DNA from: Paenibacillus hexagrammi
GTDB taxonomy: Bacteria > Bacillota > Bacilli > Paenibacillales > NBRC-103111
DNA: 64,000 nt
Assembly (NCBI RefSeq): GCF_021513275.1
Contig: NZ_CP090978.1
Coordinates: 1,364,001-1,428,000 of the forward strand
Direction: 5' to 3'
The notes under the pieces were generated by a model, which had not been told where the DNA came from, ran no database searches, and saw only the letters and a program-made list of their open reading frames with translations. Positions 55,901 through 62,964 of this stretch are shown here, piece after piece. Position 1 is the stretch's first letter. Each line of letters opens with the position of its first letter. Both the position numbers and the translations under genes were made by a program.

Positions 55901-58455
55901 CAAAAGAGCGCTGGGATTCCAGCCTAAACTTTGACGAAGATAAAACGAATTCCGGCAAGACGTACTCCAAACGGGGAGGATTTTTGGAGGGAGTTGATCA
56001 ATTCGACCCGCTCTTCTTCCATATTTCCCCACGCGAAGCGGAGGTCATGGATCCCCAGGAACGCTTATTTTTGGAGTGTGTGTATGAAGCTGTAGAGGAT
56101 GCAGGATACACTCGTGACTCGTTAGGCTCGTACCGCGGGTGGGGACTGGAAAGAAACGTCGGAGTTTATGTAGGAGTCATGTATGAAGAGTATCAGCTAT
56201 ACGGAGCCCAGGAGCAGATTCAAGGAAGGCCGGTAACGGCGGGAGGGACGTTAGCGTCCATCGCCAACCGGGTGTCCTATTTCTTCAACTTCCATGGGCC
56301 GAGCATGGCTGTAGAAACGATGTGCTCCTCCTCATTAACGGCGATTCATCTGGCTTGTCAAAGTATCCAGCGGGGCGGATGTGAGCTAGCGATTGCTGGC
56401 GGAGTGAACATCTCTATTCATCCGAATAAATATCTGAAGCTCAGTCAAGGTAAGTTTATTTCCAACAAAGGAAGATGCGAAAGCTTCGGGGAAGGCGGCG
56501 ACGGATACGTACCCGGCGAAGGGGTAGGAGCCGTATTATTGAAGCCGTTATCGAAAGCGATCGCAGACGGAGACCAGATTTATGGGGTTATCAAAGGTAC
56601 AGCGATCAATCATGGGGGAAAGACCAATGGATATACGGTGCCTAACCCTAATGCGCAAGGAAATTTAATCAGCCAAGCCTTGAAAGATGCCGGTGTGAAT
56701 CCTCGGACCATCAGTTATTTGGAAGCCCACGGAACTGGGACGGTCTTGGGAGATCCGATTGAAATTACCGGTTTGACCCGGGCTTTTGGTCAAGATACGC
56801 CAGACAAACAGTTTTGCGCGATAGGTTCGGTGAAGTCCAATATCGGGCATTCTGAAGGCGCTGCCGGGATAGCGGGTTTAACGAAAGTTCTGCTGCAACT
56901 AAAGAATGGCCAAATCGTGCCGTCGCTTCATTCCAAGGTGCTGAACCCCCATATAGACTTTAAGGAAACACCATTTGTGGTGCAGCAGGAGTTGACGGAA
57001 TGGAAGCGGCCGTTGATCGAGATCGACGGTAAGGTCAAAGAATACCCAAGACGTGCGGGAATATCTTCCTTTGGAGCCGGGGGAGCCAACGCTCATGTGG
57101 TCATCGAAGAATATATGGCGGAAGATCGGAACAGAGCTGCGCATGCGGTTAGTCCCGATAATCCGGCCATGATTGTATTGTCGGCCAAGAATGAGGAACG
57201 TCTGAAAGAGCAAGTACAGCGATTGATCACTGCCATTCAAGAGCAGCCGCTCGCTGAAAAGGATCTAATCGATATCGCCTATACGCTCCAAGTTGGGCGG
57301 GAAGCCATGGAAGAACGTCTGGCCGTAATTGCAGGTTCGCTGAAGGAACTGCAAGAAAAGCTGACAGGTTACTTGGAAGGCAAAGATGATATCGATCTGT
57401 ACCGGGGACAAAGTAAACGCAATAAGGAGACTATGGACGTCTTTACGGCGGATGAAGACCTGGTTAAAGCCATCGATGCCTGGATAAGTAAAAGGAAATA
57501 CGGGAAACTGCTTGATTTATGGGTAAAAGGATTGAGTATGGACTGGAACAGGCTGTACCCGGGAAATAAGCCTCGTCGCATCAGCCTGCCGACGTATCCT
57601 TTTGCCAGAGAACGCTATTGGCTGTTTGGGAACGTCAAAAAAATTAGCAATCTGCCTGTTACAGAAATCACTTCTTCCAATCATAAAGAACACATTATCG
57701 ATCGTAAAATGTGTTTTCTGAAGAAGCAATGGGAACTATGTTCAGCCGCTTCAACTCGGGAAGCGGATTCTGTCATAGCCATCCTAATTACTAAAGAAAC
57801 AATGGGATTGGCAAATTTAATTAAGGAACATTTTCCAAAAGGTCAAATTCTGAATGTACATGATTTGGAGCCAGAGCTCCTGGAATCGCAGATAAAGCGG
57901 AACCAATATGACGGCCTTATTGATTTGATAGGTTGCGGAACGGATATAGATGACTCTCTTAACTGGATTCCTTTTGTCCAGCAGTTCATTGAACAGGGCG
58001 AAAAAGAGGGTCTCATGGCGTTATGTGTTACGAAAGGTTTAGAATCTTTTTACCATGCTGCCATAAACTTATCAGGTGCCTCTCGCGCAGGGTTGTATCG
58101 CATGCTGCAAAGTGAATATCGCCAACTGCGGTCACGTCATGTGGACATGGATCCGGCTGCTCAGGATCGCGAGTTGGCACAACAGATTGCTCTGGAGTTT
58201 CTAATGGAAAGTGAAGAGCCGGAAGTCTGTTACCGGAACGGACAACGATATCGTTCTTATTTGAAGGAATACCAAGGTGAGAATCAAGAGGCCCGACAAC
58301 TGGAGTTCCCTGAGAAACACGTGCTCTTGGTTACCGGGGGGACGCGAGGTCTTGGCTATTTATGCGCACAGCATTTTGTCGCCCAATATGGAGTCAAGCG
58401 TATAGTTCTTACTGGCCGAGAACAACTCCGCCGCGAGTTGAATGGAATGCAGTAA
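46987..58455 (+). CDS. trans-AT PKS C, fragment 1: DH5-KR5-cMT5-ACP5-KS6-DH6-KR6-ACP6a*-ACP6b-KS7-KR7 (start)
   Basis: Numbered from the ATG at 46987, which has GGAGG 6 bp upstream (the frame opens at 46957). Docking helix 1-35; DH5 (H72); KR5 (GGAGGIG, about 558); C-methyltransferase (LIEIGAGTGGTSS, about 1002); ACP5 (YGIDSILVTQ, S1248); KS6 (VDSACSSS, C1506); DH6 (H1993); KR6 (GGTGGLG, about 2441); ACP6a (EYGFDPFHVTEL, P2733 where Ser is needed); ACP6b (S2842); KS7 (VETMCSSS, C3113); and the first part of KR7 (VTGGTRGLG, about 3783), with no DH in module 7. Module 5 should give an alpha-methyl enoyl unit, module 6 an olefin and module 7 a beta-hydroxy intermediate. KS6 is a mosaic, distinct in its first half and almost identical to KS3/4/7 in its second. 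The frame is lost at CC (58428-58429). Confidence 0.93.
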   Translation: MDSFLTYILSEVKNGRLLKSEALLLLRQLNSRIANDEKSHVSHPFLHQNTSDLTEQRFSTTWTGQEFFLTDHVIQGQKVLPGVACLEMARVAVAEATRAKDGAAIILKNVVWTQPIVAGEQPLRVHIRLYPEGSGEIGYEIYRDDEANPAESVVYSQGSALLSSDMDRPVLQLKTIQEECNPSSLTYEELYETFRAMGIEYGPGHQGIKKLYVGESHALAELSLPMSVRETQDQYVLHPSIMDSALQAVIGLRIGGEDRKASLPFAVQEIQIMGTCTPKMWAWVRNSRSSQAGDRVRKLDIDVCDDQGKVCIQMKEISFRGMEGELQNHSEPQVALETAMLTPVWDVITEKPSQACSFSNEQVFVIGANTGEQSRIGEYFPNAHRLEIGIDDNVEEIAKKIEMHGTADHIIWIAPYAPLGSLMEESFIEKQNQSILSLFRTVKALLKLGYGGIDLNWSVITTQAQPVHKNDHVNPIHAGIDGFIGSMAKEYTNWKIRLLDLEADCSWPIDEMFALPWDSRGNPVAYRGREWYSQKLVAIQPVNRDRTSYKKGGVYVVIGGAGGIGEIWTDYMIRTYQAQIIWIGRRPKDEAIQTKLDQLAILGVSPHYMTADATNQKELQQAYEEIKRKYTGIDGVIHSALVLHDQSLANMEEESFRAGLAAKVDISVHIAQVFHQEPLDFVMFFSSFNSFTKAFGQSNYTSGCTFADTFAHQLSLEWPCAVKVMNWGYWGSVGIVASKAYRERMEQAGIGSIEPPEAMAALETLLAGPLDQIGFIKTTKSIGFEALESMEERITIYPDRLKPNLENISNNLPKRNQELEVLKNTENLAVKEMENVLHRLLLGQLQALGLLKSGEWTSGNQTKTVLLEKYDRWLKESFTVLETNQYLRFDGAHAVVNEAPLEEIDSIWEDWFKKKNTWLEIPNLKAQVTLVEETMRALPAILTGKVLATDIMFPDSSLELVEGIYKNNLVADYFNGVLVDTIIAHIEDRLHQDPAARIRLIEIGAGTGGTSSMIFRKLEPYREHIQEYCYTDISKAFIMHAENVYGASHPYLTYQLFNVEQPAAGQGIRVGDYDIVIAANVIHATPNIRQTIRNLKAVARKNGLILLNEISRKSLFTHLTFGLLEGWWLYQDPELRIPGCPGLSSETWRKVLENEGFKSVYFPAETAHDLGLQIIAAESDGVVRQKQLSHSNAIPGKQIAKKQTEEVASDLLRDKSTSYLKRLIGETLKLPSHKIDSTEQLEKYGIDSILVTQLTNNLRKVFANVSSTLFFEYQTIDALVEHFLITQKESLIALVGLEQKGEEEKSSRIDPKDISISSTHNHSGMKQTRRFLHMDEPSMTRPESTRSAVEEIAIVGLSGRYPGAIHMYEFWNQLKAGQNCISEIPGERWNWRHYYHAEKGNKGSIYTKWGGFLEDIDKFDPLFFNIAPAEAEKMDPQERLFLETAYACIEDAGYTTANLSESRKVGVFVGVMNGNYPTGHNYWSIANRVSYLFNFHGPSIAVDSACSSSLTAIHLALESLHSGTSECAIVGGVNLIVDPVHYKRLSAKTMLSSTDQCKAFGEHADGFVAGEGVGAVVLKPLSKAIADGDQIYGVIKGTAINHGGKTNGYTVPSPNAQGHLISQALKDAGVNPRTISYLEAHGTGTVLGDPIEINGLTRAFGQDTWDKQFCAIGSVKSNIGHCEGAAGIAGLTKVLLQLKNGHIVPSLHSEVLNPNIDFKETPFVVQQELTEWKRPLIEIDGEAIEYPRRAGISSFGAGGANAHVVIEEYISKDRKTAELSVSPENPAIIILSAKDEERLLEQVRRLIAAIQEQPLAEKDVIDTAYTLQVGREAMEERLAVIVSSLKELQEKLTSFLEGKDDIEDLYRGQVKRNKETMAIFNADEDMHHTIDAWISKQKYGKLLDLWVKGLSLDWNRLYPGSKPRRISLPTYPFARERYWVPEMAAGVADIAGGLSGPTAVTVIHPLLHQNTSDLTEQRFSTTLTGQEFFLTDHVIKGQRVLPGAACLEMARAAVAEATRGNDGAAIKLKNVVWTQPVVAGEQSLRVHIGLYPADDGEIEYEIYREDESDPDESVFYSQGRALLSPMKEKPLLHLTALQEQCNQSNLSSDELYQAFRAMGIEYGPGHQGIEKVYVGEDQALAALSLPFSVLDTQDTYVLHPSIMDSALQASIGLRKGKEELKAALPFALQEIEIFGACTQKMWAWIRSSTNSQTGERVRKLDIDLCDEQGNVCIRMKGLSSRALEGEIDSPESQAVSELLMLEPVWEEQVAGHQSSAIEYAQHLIILCELSSVTSEALGDRINGAHCISLQSYQESIAERFQSYAVRIFEEIQGLVDSKPKKEILIQIIVPNQGEGELFKGLLGLLKTAQIENPKLIGQLIEVEVHEGTEGIKKILETSSAAREQHIRYQSDKRLVSRWKELEEQPKAVDLPWKDRGVYLITGGTGGLGLVFAEEIAERVQGAVVVLAGRSSLNEAKRAQLKQIENRGVHIVYRQVDVTDKHAVAAFIRSLQEQYGRVDGIIHSAGVIQDNFILNKTKDECIEVLAPKVCGLENLDLASQDLRLDFFILFSSLTGRFGNMGQADYATANAFMDAYANYRNRLVQLNRRHGKTLSVNWPLWQAGGMSVVKEREKMMMQNTGMVAMQTETGIRALYQSIASGKDQIMVMEGQLTKMRQQLLAFSPAHVASMKLDAVSTNLQDQLQQDLIQIAAELLKVNQTNIDANVALSEYGFDPFHVTELANKLNEKYAFEVSPTLLFDHSTLRHTAVYLIETYGDMLKNIYRNENLYITVSAGESTKSEAADEELLYEKVVNYVKRMLSSIIKLPANRIEADAQLEKYGIDSVMVMQLTNQLEKVFGSLSKTLFFEYQTIQQLARYFLEAHREQLQELLGIEEKVAAATNQVQDIGAGSAMTATKRHRRHRFVSLKGSPAEKDNEVVDVAIVGVSGRYPGARNLQEFWNNLRDGRDCITEIPKERWDSSLNFDEDKTNSGKTYSKRGGFLEGVDQFDPLFFHISPREAEVMDPQERLFLECVYEAVEDAGYTRDSLGSYRGWGLERNVGVYVGVMYEEYQLYGAQEQIQGRPVTAGGTLASIANRVSYFFNFHGPSMAVETMCSSSLTAIHLACQSIQRGGCELAIAGGVNISIHPNKYLKLSQGKFISNKGRCESFGEGGDGYVPGEGVGAVLLKPLSKAIADGDQIYGVIKGTAINHGGKTNGYTVPNPNAQGNLISQALKDAGVNPRTISYLEAHGTGTVLGDPIEITGLTRAFGQDTPDKQFCAIGSVKSNIGHSEGAAGIAGLTKVLLQLKNGQIVPSLHSKVLNPHIDFKETPFVVQQELTEWKRPLIEIDGKVKEYPRRAGISSFGAGGANAHVVIEEYMAEDRNRAAHAVSPDNPAMIVLSAKNEERLKEQVQRLITAIQEQPLAEKDLIDIAYTLQVGREAMEERLAVIAGSLKELQEKLTGYLEGKDDIDLYRGQSKRNKETMDVFTADEDLVKAIDAWISKRKYGKLLDLWVKGLSMDWNRLYPGNKPRRISLPTYPFARERYWLFGNVKKISNLPVTEITSSNHKEHIIDRKMCFLKKQWELCSAASTREADSVIAILITKETMGLANLIKEHFPKGQILNVHDLEPELLESQIKRNQYDGLIDLIGCGTDIDDSLNWIPFVQQFIEQGEKEGLMALCVTKGLESFYHAAINLSGASRAGLYRMLQSEYRQLRSRHVDMDPAAQDRELAQQIALEFLMESEEPEVCYRNGQRYRSYLKEYQGENQEARQLEFPEKHVLLVTGGTRGLGYLCAQHFVAQYGVKRIVLTGREQLRRELNGMQ

Positions 58456-60956
58456 AGCAGCATAATAACACACTTGCACAAAAAATTCGCTCTATCGAAA
58501 ATTTGGAAGCCCAAGGTGTTGAGGTGCAGGTAAAAGCAGTTCAGTTGACGGATCGCCTGAGCGTACAAGAATGCATCAGGGAAATCAATCACACGATGGG
58601 GCCGATAGGGGGAGTCATCCACTGTGCGGGTTTCGTTGACCAGGAAAACCCTGCTTTTATCCGAAAATCAATCCTTGGAATCCAGCAGGTGTTAGATCCG
58701 AAAGTAAGCGGGCTGCAAATCCTTAATGAAAGTATTAAACATGAGCCCTTACAATTCTTTATCTTATTTTCGTCGGTATCAGGAATGATTCCGACTTTAG
58801 CAGCCGGACAGAGTGACTATGCTATGGCGAATACGTATATGGACTACTTTGCTGAGGCCAATGCCCAATCACTTCCTATTATCAGTATTCAATGGCCCAA
58901 TTGGAAAGAAACCGGCATGGGGGAGGTCAAAGGTCGAGCCTATGAACAAACCGGCTTATTAAGCCATACGAATGCGGATGGTTTACGTCTGTTGGATCAG
59001 GTATTAGCCCGTAGAATCGGTCCGGTGATACTTCCGGCAGTAGTTAATCATGATGTATGGCAGCCTGATCAGTTGTTATCGCGAACCATGCAAACACCAA
59101 TTGGATGGAAGAACGAGTCGCCACAGCGCCGCACCCATGTCGCGTCCGCACAGACTGCTGCCAATACAACCGCGAAATCGGCTGAAATGTATTTGATCGA
59201 ATTATTTGCTCGGGAATTAAAAATGGATCCTGAAAAACTCGAAGTAAGTGTTCCCTTTCAGGATTATGGAGTAAATTCCGTCTTATTAGCTCAAATATTG
59301 CAACAAATTAACAAATTACTCTCAGAATCATTGGATCCTTCAATTTTTTATGAATATTCAACAATTGAGTCATTTGCACAGTGGATGTCTCATACGTATC
59401 AAGCAGTTCTAGCTAACATATGGGGGGGCAATCCAATTGCGGAACATCGGGAGTCGACTCAAGATTCGCAGAATGCCGCCCATGCCTTCAGTCATGCGGT
59501 AAAGCCTCTATATCCAGGCGGTCCGAAATCGAGCACGCCATCGGATATTGCAGTAATCGGTCTTTCCTGCCGGTTCCCCGGGGCTGAAAATCTCGAGGAA
59601 TATTGGCAGCTATTATCGGAAGGGCGAAGTGCAATCGGCTCTGTACCAAAGGAAAGATGGGGACATTCAACCCACTTTTATGCCGGTTTGGTGGATCAAA
59701 TAAACCATTTTGATCCGGAATTCTTTTCCATTTCCAAGGAAGATGTCAGCTCCATGGATCCGCAGGCTTTGTTAGCTTTAGAGGAGTGTTTGCATTTATG
59801 GTATCACGCGGGGTATACGCACCAGGAAGTGAAGGGAAAACCAATCGGGGTTTATTTAGGAGCCCGAAGTCAACCTCAATCGAATCCGTTACCTTGGAGT
59901 GATACCCGAAATCCGATTATGGCTGTAGGACAAAATTATTTAGCCGCCAATATTTCACAGTTTTTTGATTTGCGCGGGCCTAGCCTTGTGCTGGATACAG
60001 CCTGTTCCTCCGCCTTGGTCGCGATGAAAATGGCGGTGCAAGCTTTGCAAATGGGCGAGATTACTTCTGCAGTCGTCGGAGGGGTGAGTTTGCTGCATAC
60101 AGATTCGGCGCACCGGCTGTTTCAGCAACGGAACATCTTAAGCCCCGAGCCTGTTTTTCATGTTTTCGATCAACGTTCCCAAGGAACTGTGCTAGGTGAA
60201 GGTGTAGGGATGGTTCTCTTGAAAACCGTTGATCAAGCCATTGCGGATGGAGACCGGATTTATGCAACGATCAAAGCAATTGCCGTTAATAATGACGGTC
60301 GCACGGCCGGACCTGCAACTCCCAATCTCCAAGCGCAAAAAGAAGTCATGAAACATGCTTTGGCTCAAAGCGGCAAAAAACCAGAGGAGATCAGCTATAT
60401 TGAGGCCAACGGTTCGGGTTCGGAGGTTACTGATTTACTGGAACTTAAAGCCATCCAATCCGTTTATCGTTCTTCCAACTCAGCAATTTGCGGGTTAGGG
60501 TCAATGAAACCCAATATCGGGCATCCATTATGCGCCGAAGGAATTGCAAGTTTTATTAAGGTCATCCTTATGCTTCAAAACAAACAAATCGTTCCATTCT
60601 TATCAGGCGAAATGGCAATGACACATTTTGATATGAAATCAACATCTTTTCATTTTTATCGCAATCTTACCGATTGGAGCGATTTGCAGCGGACTGCGGC
60701 CATAAACTGCTTTGCCGATGGAGGTACGAATGCCCATGTCATATTGGAGGCCTGGGAAGAGCCCGAAGAATTACATGTACATTCAGCTACACGACATCCC
60801 CTTCCGCCTCCGGAATTGAAACGATATGACGTCCGGAAGGAACAGTCAAAGGTTCTTGCTGAAACAACATCGAGACAGGAAGCTATGTCCAATAACCCCC
60901 AACAACAGGCATCGAACATCGTAAGTATTTGGAAAAGGAAAATAGCGGAGGAATAA
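58362..60956 (+). CDS. PKS C, fragment 2: KR7 (end)-ACP7-KS0
   Basis: Coding in this frame begins near 58430. KR7 continues with VIHCAGFVDQENPA and the catalytic Tyr in GQSDYAMANTYMDYF (Y153). ACP7 is DYGVNSVLLAQ (S306). KS8 keeps the nucleophile (DTACSSA, C548) and the second His (KPNIGH, H721), but the usual EAHGTGT is EANGSGS: Asn (N683, codon 60408-60410) replaces the catalytic His. This is the classic sign of a non-extending KS0, which only passes the chain on. With DH-ACP in PKS D it makes the second half of a dehydrating bimodule. The tail (QQASNIVSIWKRKIAEE) may dock to PKS D. The stop overlaps the next start (TAATG). Confidence 0.9.
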   Translation: MRTAFCRPIWSQAYSSYWPRTTPPRVEWNAVKQHNNTLAQKIRSIENLEAQGVEVQVKAVQLTDRLSVQECIREINHTMGPIGGVIHCAGFVDQENPAFIRKSILGIQQVLDPKVSGLQILNESIKHEPLQFFILFSSVSGMIPTLAAGQSDYAMANTYMDYFAEANAQSLPIISIQWPNWKETGMGEVKGRAYEQTGLLSHTNADGLRLLDQVLARRIGPVILPAVVNHDVWQPDQLLSRTMQTPIGWKNESPQRRTHVASAQTAANTTAKSAEMYLIELFARELKMDPEKLEVSVPFQDYGVNSVLLAQILQQINKLLSESLDPSIFYEYSTIESFAQWMSHTYQAVLANIWGGNPIAEHRESTQDSQNAAHAFSHAVKPLYPGGPKSSTPSDIAVIGLSCRFPGAENLEEYWQLLSEGRSAIGSVPKERWGHSTHFYAGLVDQINHFDPEFFSISKEDVSSMDPQALLALEECLHLWYHAGYTHQEVKGKPIGVYLGARSQPQSNPLPWSDTRNPIMAVGQNYLAANISQFFDLRGPSLVLDTACSSALVAMKMAVQALQMGEITSAVVGGVSLLHTDSAHRLFQQRNILSPEPVFHVFDQRSQGTVLGEGVGMVLLKTVDQAIADGDRIYATIKAIAVNNDGRTAGPATPNLQAQKEVMKHALAQSGKKPEEISYIEANGSGSEVTDLLELKAIQSVYRSSNSAICGLGSMKPNIGHPLCAEGIASFIKVILMLQNKQIVPFLSGEMAMTHFDMKSTSFHFYRNLTDWSDLQRTAAINCFADGGTNAHVILEAWEEPEELHVHSATRHPLPPPELKRYDVRKEQSKVLAETTSRQEAMSNNPQQQASNIVSIWKRKIAEE

Positions 60957-61279
60957 TGAAAATGAATGAACAATTTCTTATCGGCACCGATAATCCAATA
61001 CTTGGTAACCATAAGGTGTTTGGTCAGGCTTTACTGCCTGGCTTGGCTTATATCGATATGTTGTATCAACTTTTCCGCGAAAATGGTTTTGACTATCGAG
61101 AGCTTGAACTTCGTGATGTAACGATTTATAACCCTTTAATTGTGGAGCATGACCGTAGTGTCATGCTTCATGTTCAAGTCGCGGAAGTTCAAAAAGGACA
61201 GTGGAAGATTCGGATCGAAGGTCAGGAACAAGTGAATGGCAAGTTAGCATTGGAAAAAAAAACATTATATCAGCGCTGA
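60956..61279 (+). CDS. trans-AT PKS D, fragment 1: DH8 N-terminal half
   Basis: N-terminal hot-dog fold of a DH domain: DNPILGNHKVFGQALLPGLAYIDM carries the catalytic His (H19) and the G-x4-P pattern. The start is the ATG overlapping the PKS C stop, with GGAGG just upstream; an ATG at 60929 lies inside PKS C and was rejected. The frame breaks at nine As (61254-61262), where eight would give LEKKHYISAEMYQS. Confidence 0.82.
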   Translation: MKMNEQFLIGTDNPILGNHKVFGQALLPGLAYIDMLYQLFRENGFDYRELELRDVTIYNPLIVEHDRSVMLHVQVAEVQKGQWKIRIEGQEQVNGKLALEKKTLYQR

Positions 61280-61280
61280 A

Positions 61281-62204
61281 ATGTATCAGAGTGCCCCTGT
61301 GGAGTATAGTGAAAAATTAGACTTACATTTGATCCGACAGTCAATCCAAGTCAAATCACTCGACGCGATATATGAAAAATGCCGATGCCACGAATTGGTG
61401 CATTCCGGATTTATCAAAGCTGAGGGAACCATCTATACCTTGAGTAATGAGGTAGTCATTGATCTCTCACTCGGACAACATGCTCTTCCCAGCGCCTCCG
61501 AGTTTATGTTTCATCCTACCTTGATGGATGGAAGCGGAGTGGGTGCAAGCGACTTGATCGCAAGCGTACTTACCGAAACGCAGCAGCTTTTTTTGCCGCT
61601 GTTTTACAAGTCGTTTCGCGCTTCCGCGTTATTACAAAAAAAATGCTTGGCCCGAATTTCACGTTCATCTATCCAATCAAAAAATGAACTGATCTATTTG
61701 ACATTGGAATTCTTTGACGAATTCGGGAAAAAAGCAGGCGAACTGAGCGATCTGGCGGCTAAGCTAGTTCGAGAGCCGGCTATCATCCATCCTAGCCGCA
61801 AAAACAACGTACAACCATTGTTGGAACAGTCGGTCGCAGCTTCTCAGGAAGCAACCAGCAGCTCAGATCGCGTTCAAATCGCCCCCGCTGAGGTGGAGCG
61901 TTTCTTGCAACAATTGCTCGCAGACCAGGTGAAAAAGCCAGCCCATTTGATTCATATAAAGATCGAATATTATGAAATGGGATTGGATTCGTCCGGATTA
62001 ATGAGTGTTGTCGATGCTATTGAAGCCAAACTCGAGGTCAAATTACCGCCGACCTTGTTATTTGAATACACGACCATTGCAGAATTAGCAGCATATCTGA
62101 TCCAAAATTATGCACCGGAATTCAGTAGATACAACCAGAGAAAGCAAACGGACGAACAAACGGATCCGAAGCATCATGAGAAGCTATCGGAATCGCTTTA
62201 TTAG
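61281..62204 (+). CDS. PKS D, fragment 2: DH8 C-terminal half and ACP8
   Basis: Second half of the DH (FMFHPTLMDGSGVGASD, catalytic Asp in LMDG) followed by ACP8 (YYEMGLDSSGLMSVVDAIE, S237 of this frame) and a charged tail. DH8 receives the beta-hydroxy chain after transfer through KS0 and should dehydrate it. No KS, thioesterase or condensation domain follows, so the chain either moves to a protein outside the window or is released by a separate hydrolase. With the frame bridged the protein is about 415 aa. Confidence 0.88.
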   Translation: MYQSAPVEYSEKLDLHLIRQSIQVKSLDAIYEKCRCHELVHSGFIKAEGTIYTLSNEVVIDLSLGQHALPSASEFMFHPTLMDGSGVGASDLIASVLTETQQLFLPLFYKSFRASALLQKKCLARISRSSIQSKNELIYLTLEFFDEFGKKAGELSDLAAKLVREPAIIHPSRKNNVQPLLEQSVAASQEATSSSDRVQIAPAEVERFLQQLLADQVKKPAHLIHIKIEYYEMGLDSSGLMSVVDAIEAKLEVKLPPTLLFEYTTIAELAAYLIQNYAPEFSRYNQRKQTDEQTDPKHHEKLSESLY

Positions 62205-62227
62205 GATAGGACATTCGAATCCGATCA

Positions 62228-62941
62228 ATGAAAATTTACAGAAAGGAGGTGGGGATTAAGTTTCTTATGGATACCCATTCGGTGTACCCGTTAAAATTAC
62301 GAAACCGAAATTCTATAAATTATACATACGTGATCGTCGATCATACAACCAGACAGTTAGCCATCATCGACCCGGCGTGGGAATTGGCTAAAATCGAATC
62401 CACCATGCACATGTTGAATGGGCATCTTACAACGATTTTATTGACCCATTCTCACAACGACCATGTGAATCTAGTTCATCGATTATTAGAAAAGTACAAC
62501 CCGCAAGTATATCTGTCTCATAAAGAAATACATTACTATAATTTCGCTTGTGAAAACTTACATCCATTCGAAGATAACGATGTAATCATGCTTGGCGATA
62601 CGTCAGTATCATGTATGCTGACCCCAGGACACACATATGGAAGTTCTTGTTTTCTCATATCGAATGACTTGTTTACCGGAGACACGGTATTTATCGAAGG
62701 TTGTGGGCTTTGCGACACGGTTGGGGGAGATCCGGATAAGATGTTTCATAGCATCCAAAGGATAAAGTCAACCATTAAGCCGGAGGTTCAAATATTCCCT
62801 GGTCATTCCTATGGGAAAGATCCTGGATATACCTTGGAGTATCTGTTAAGGCACAATATTTACTTTCAATTCATAAACAAAGAACATTTTATTAATTTTA
62901 GAATGAGAAAAGGTCAAAAAAATCTGTTTAATTTTTGTTGA
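62228..62941 (+). CDS. PksB/BaeB-like metallo-beta-lactamase-fold hydrolase
   Basis: About 237 aa with the metal motif THSHNDH (H74, H76, D78, H79 from 62228), a later His in TPGHTYGSSCF, Asp in FTGDTVFIEG and a final His in FPGHSYG. It is close to the glyoxalase-II-like PksB/BaeB of the bacillaene cluster, thought to act on acyl thioesters. The start is uncertain: the strong AAGGAGG at 62243-62249 lies inside the frame, pointing to a start near ATT 62255 or ATG 62267 rather than ATG 62228. The conserved part begins at SVYPLKLRNRNSINYTY. Confidence 0.87.
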   Translation: MKIYRKEVGIKFLMDTHSVYPLKLRNRNSINYTYVIVDHTTRQLAIIDPAWELAKIESTMHMLNGHLTTILLTHSHNDHVNLVHRLLEKYNPQVYLSHKEIHYYNFACENLHPFEDNDVIMLGDTSVSCMLTPGHTYGSSCFLISNDLFTGDTVFIEGCGLCDTVGGDPDKMFHSIQRIKSTIKPEVQIFPGHSYGKDPGYTLEYLLRHNIYFQFINKEHFINFRMRKGQKNLFNFC

Positions 62942-62964
62942 ATCGTTCGAATTAGGGGGGAGAA

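Noticed and set aside
22735-61262. Programmed ribosomal frameshifting as the explanation of the frame breaks
   Set aside because: The breaks go in both directions, fall at arbitrary positions inside domains and lack consistent slippery heptamers with following structures.
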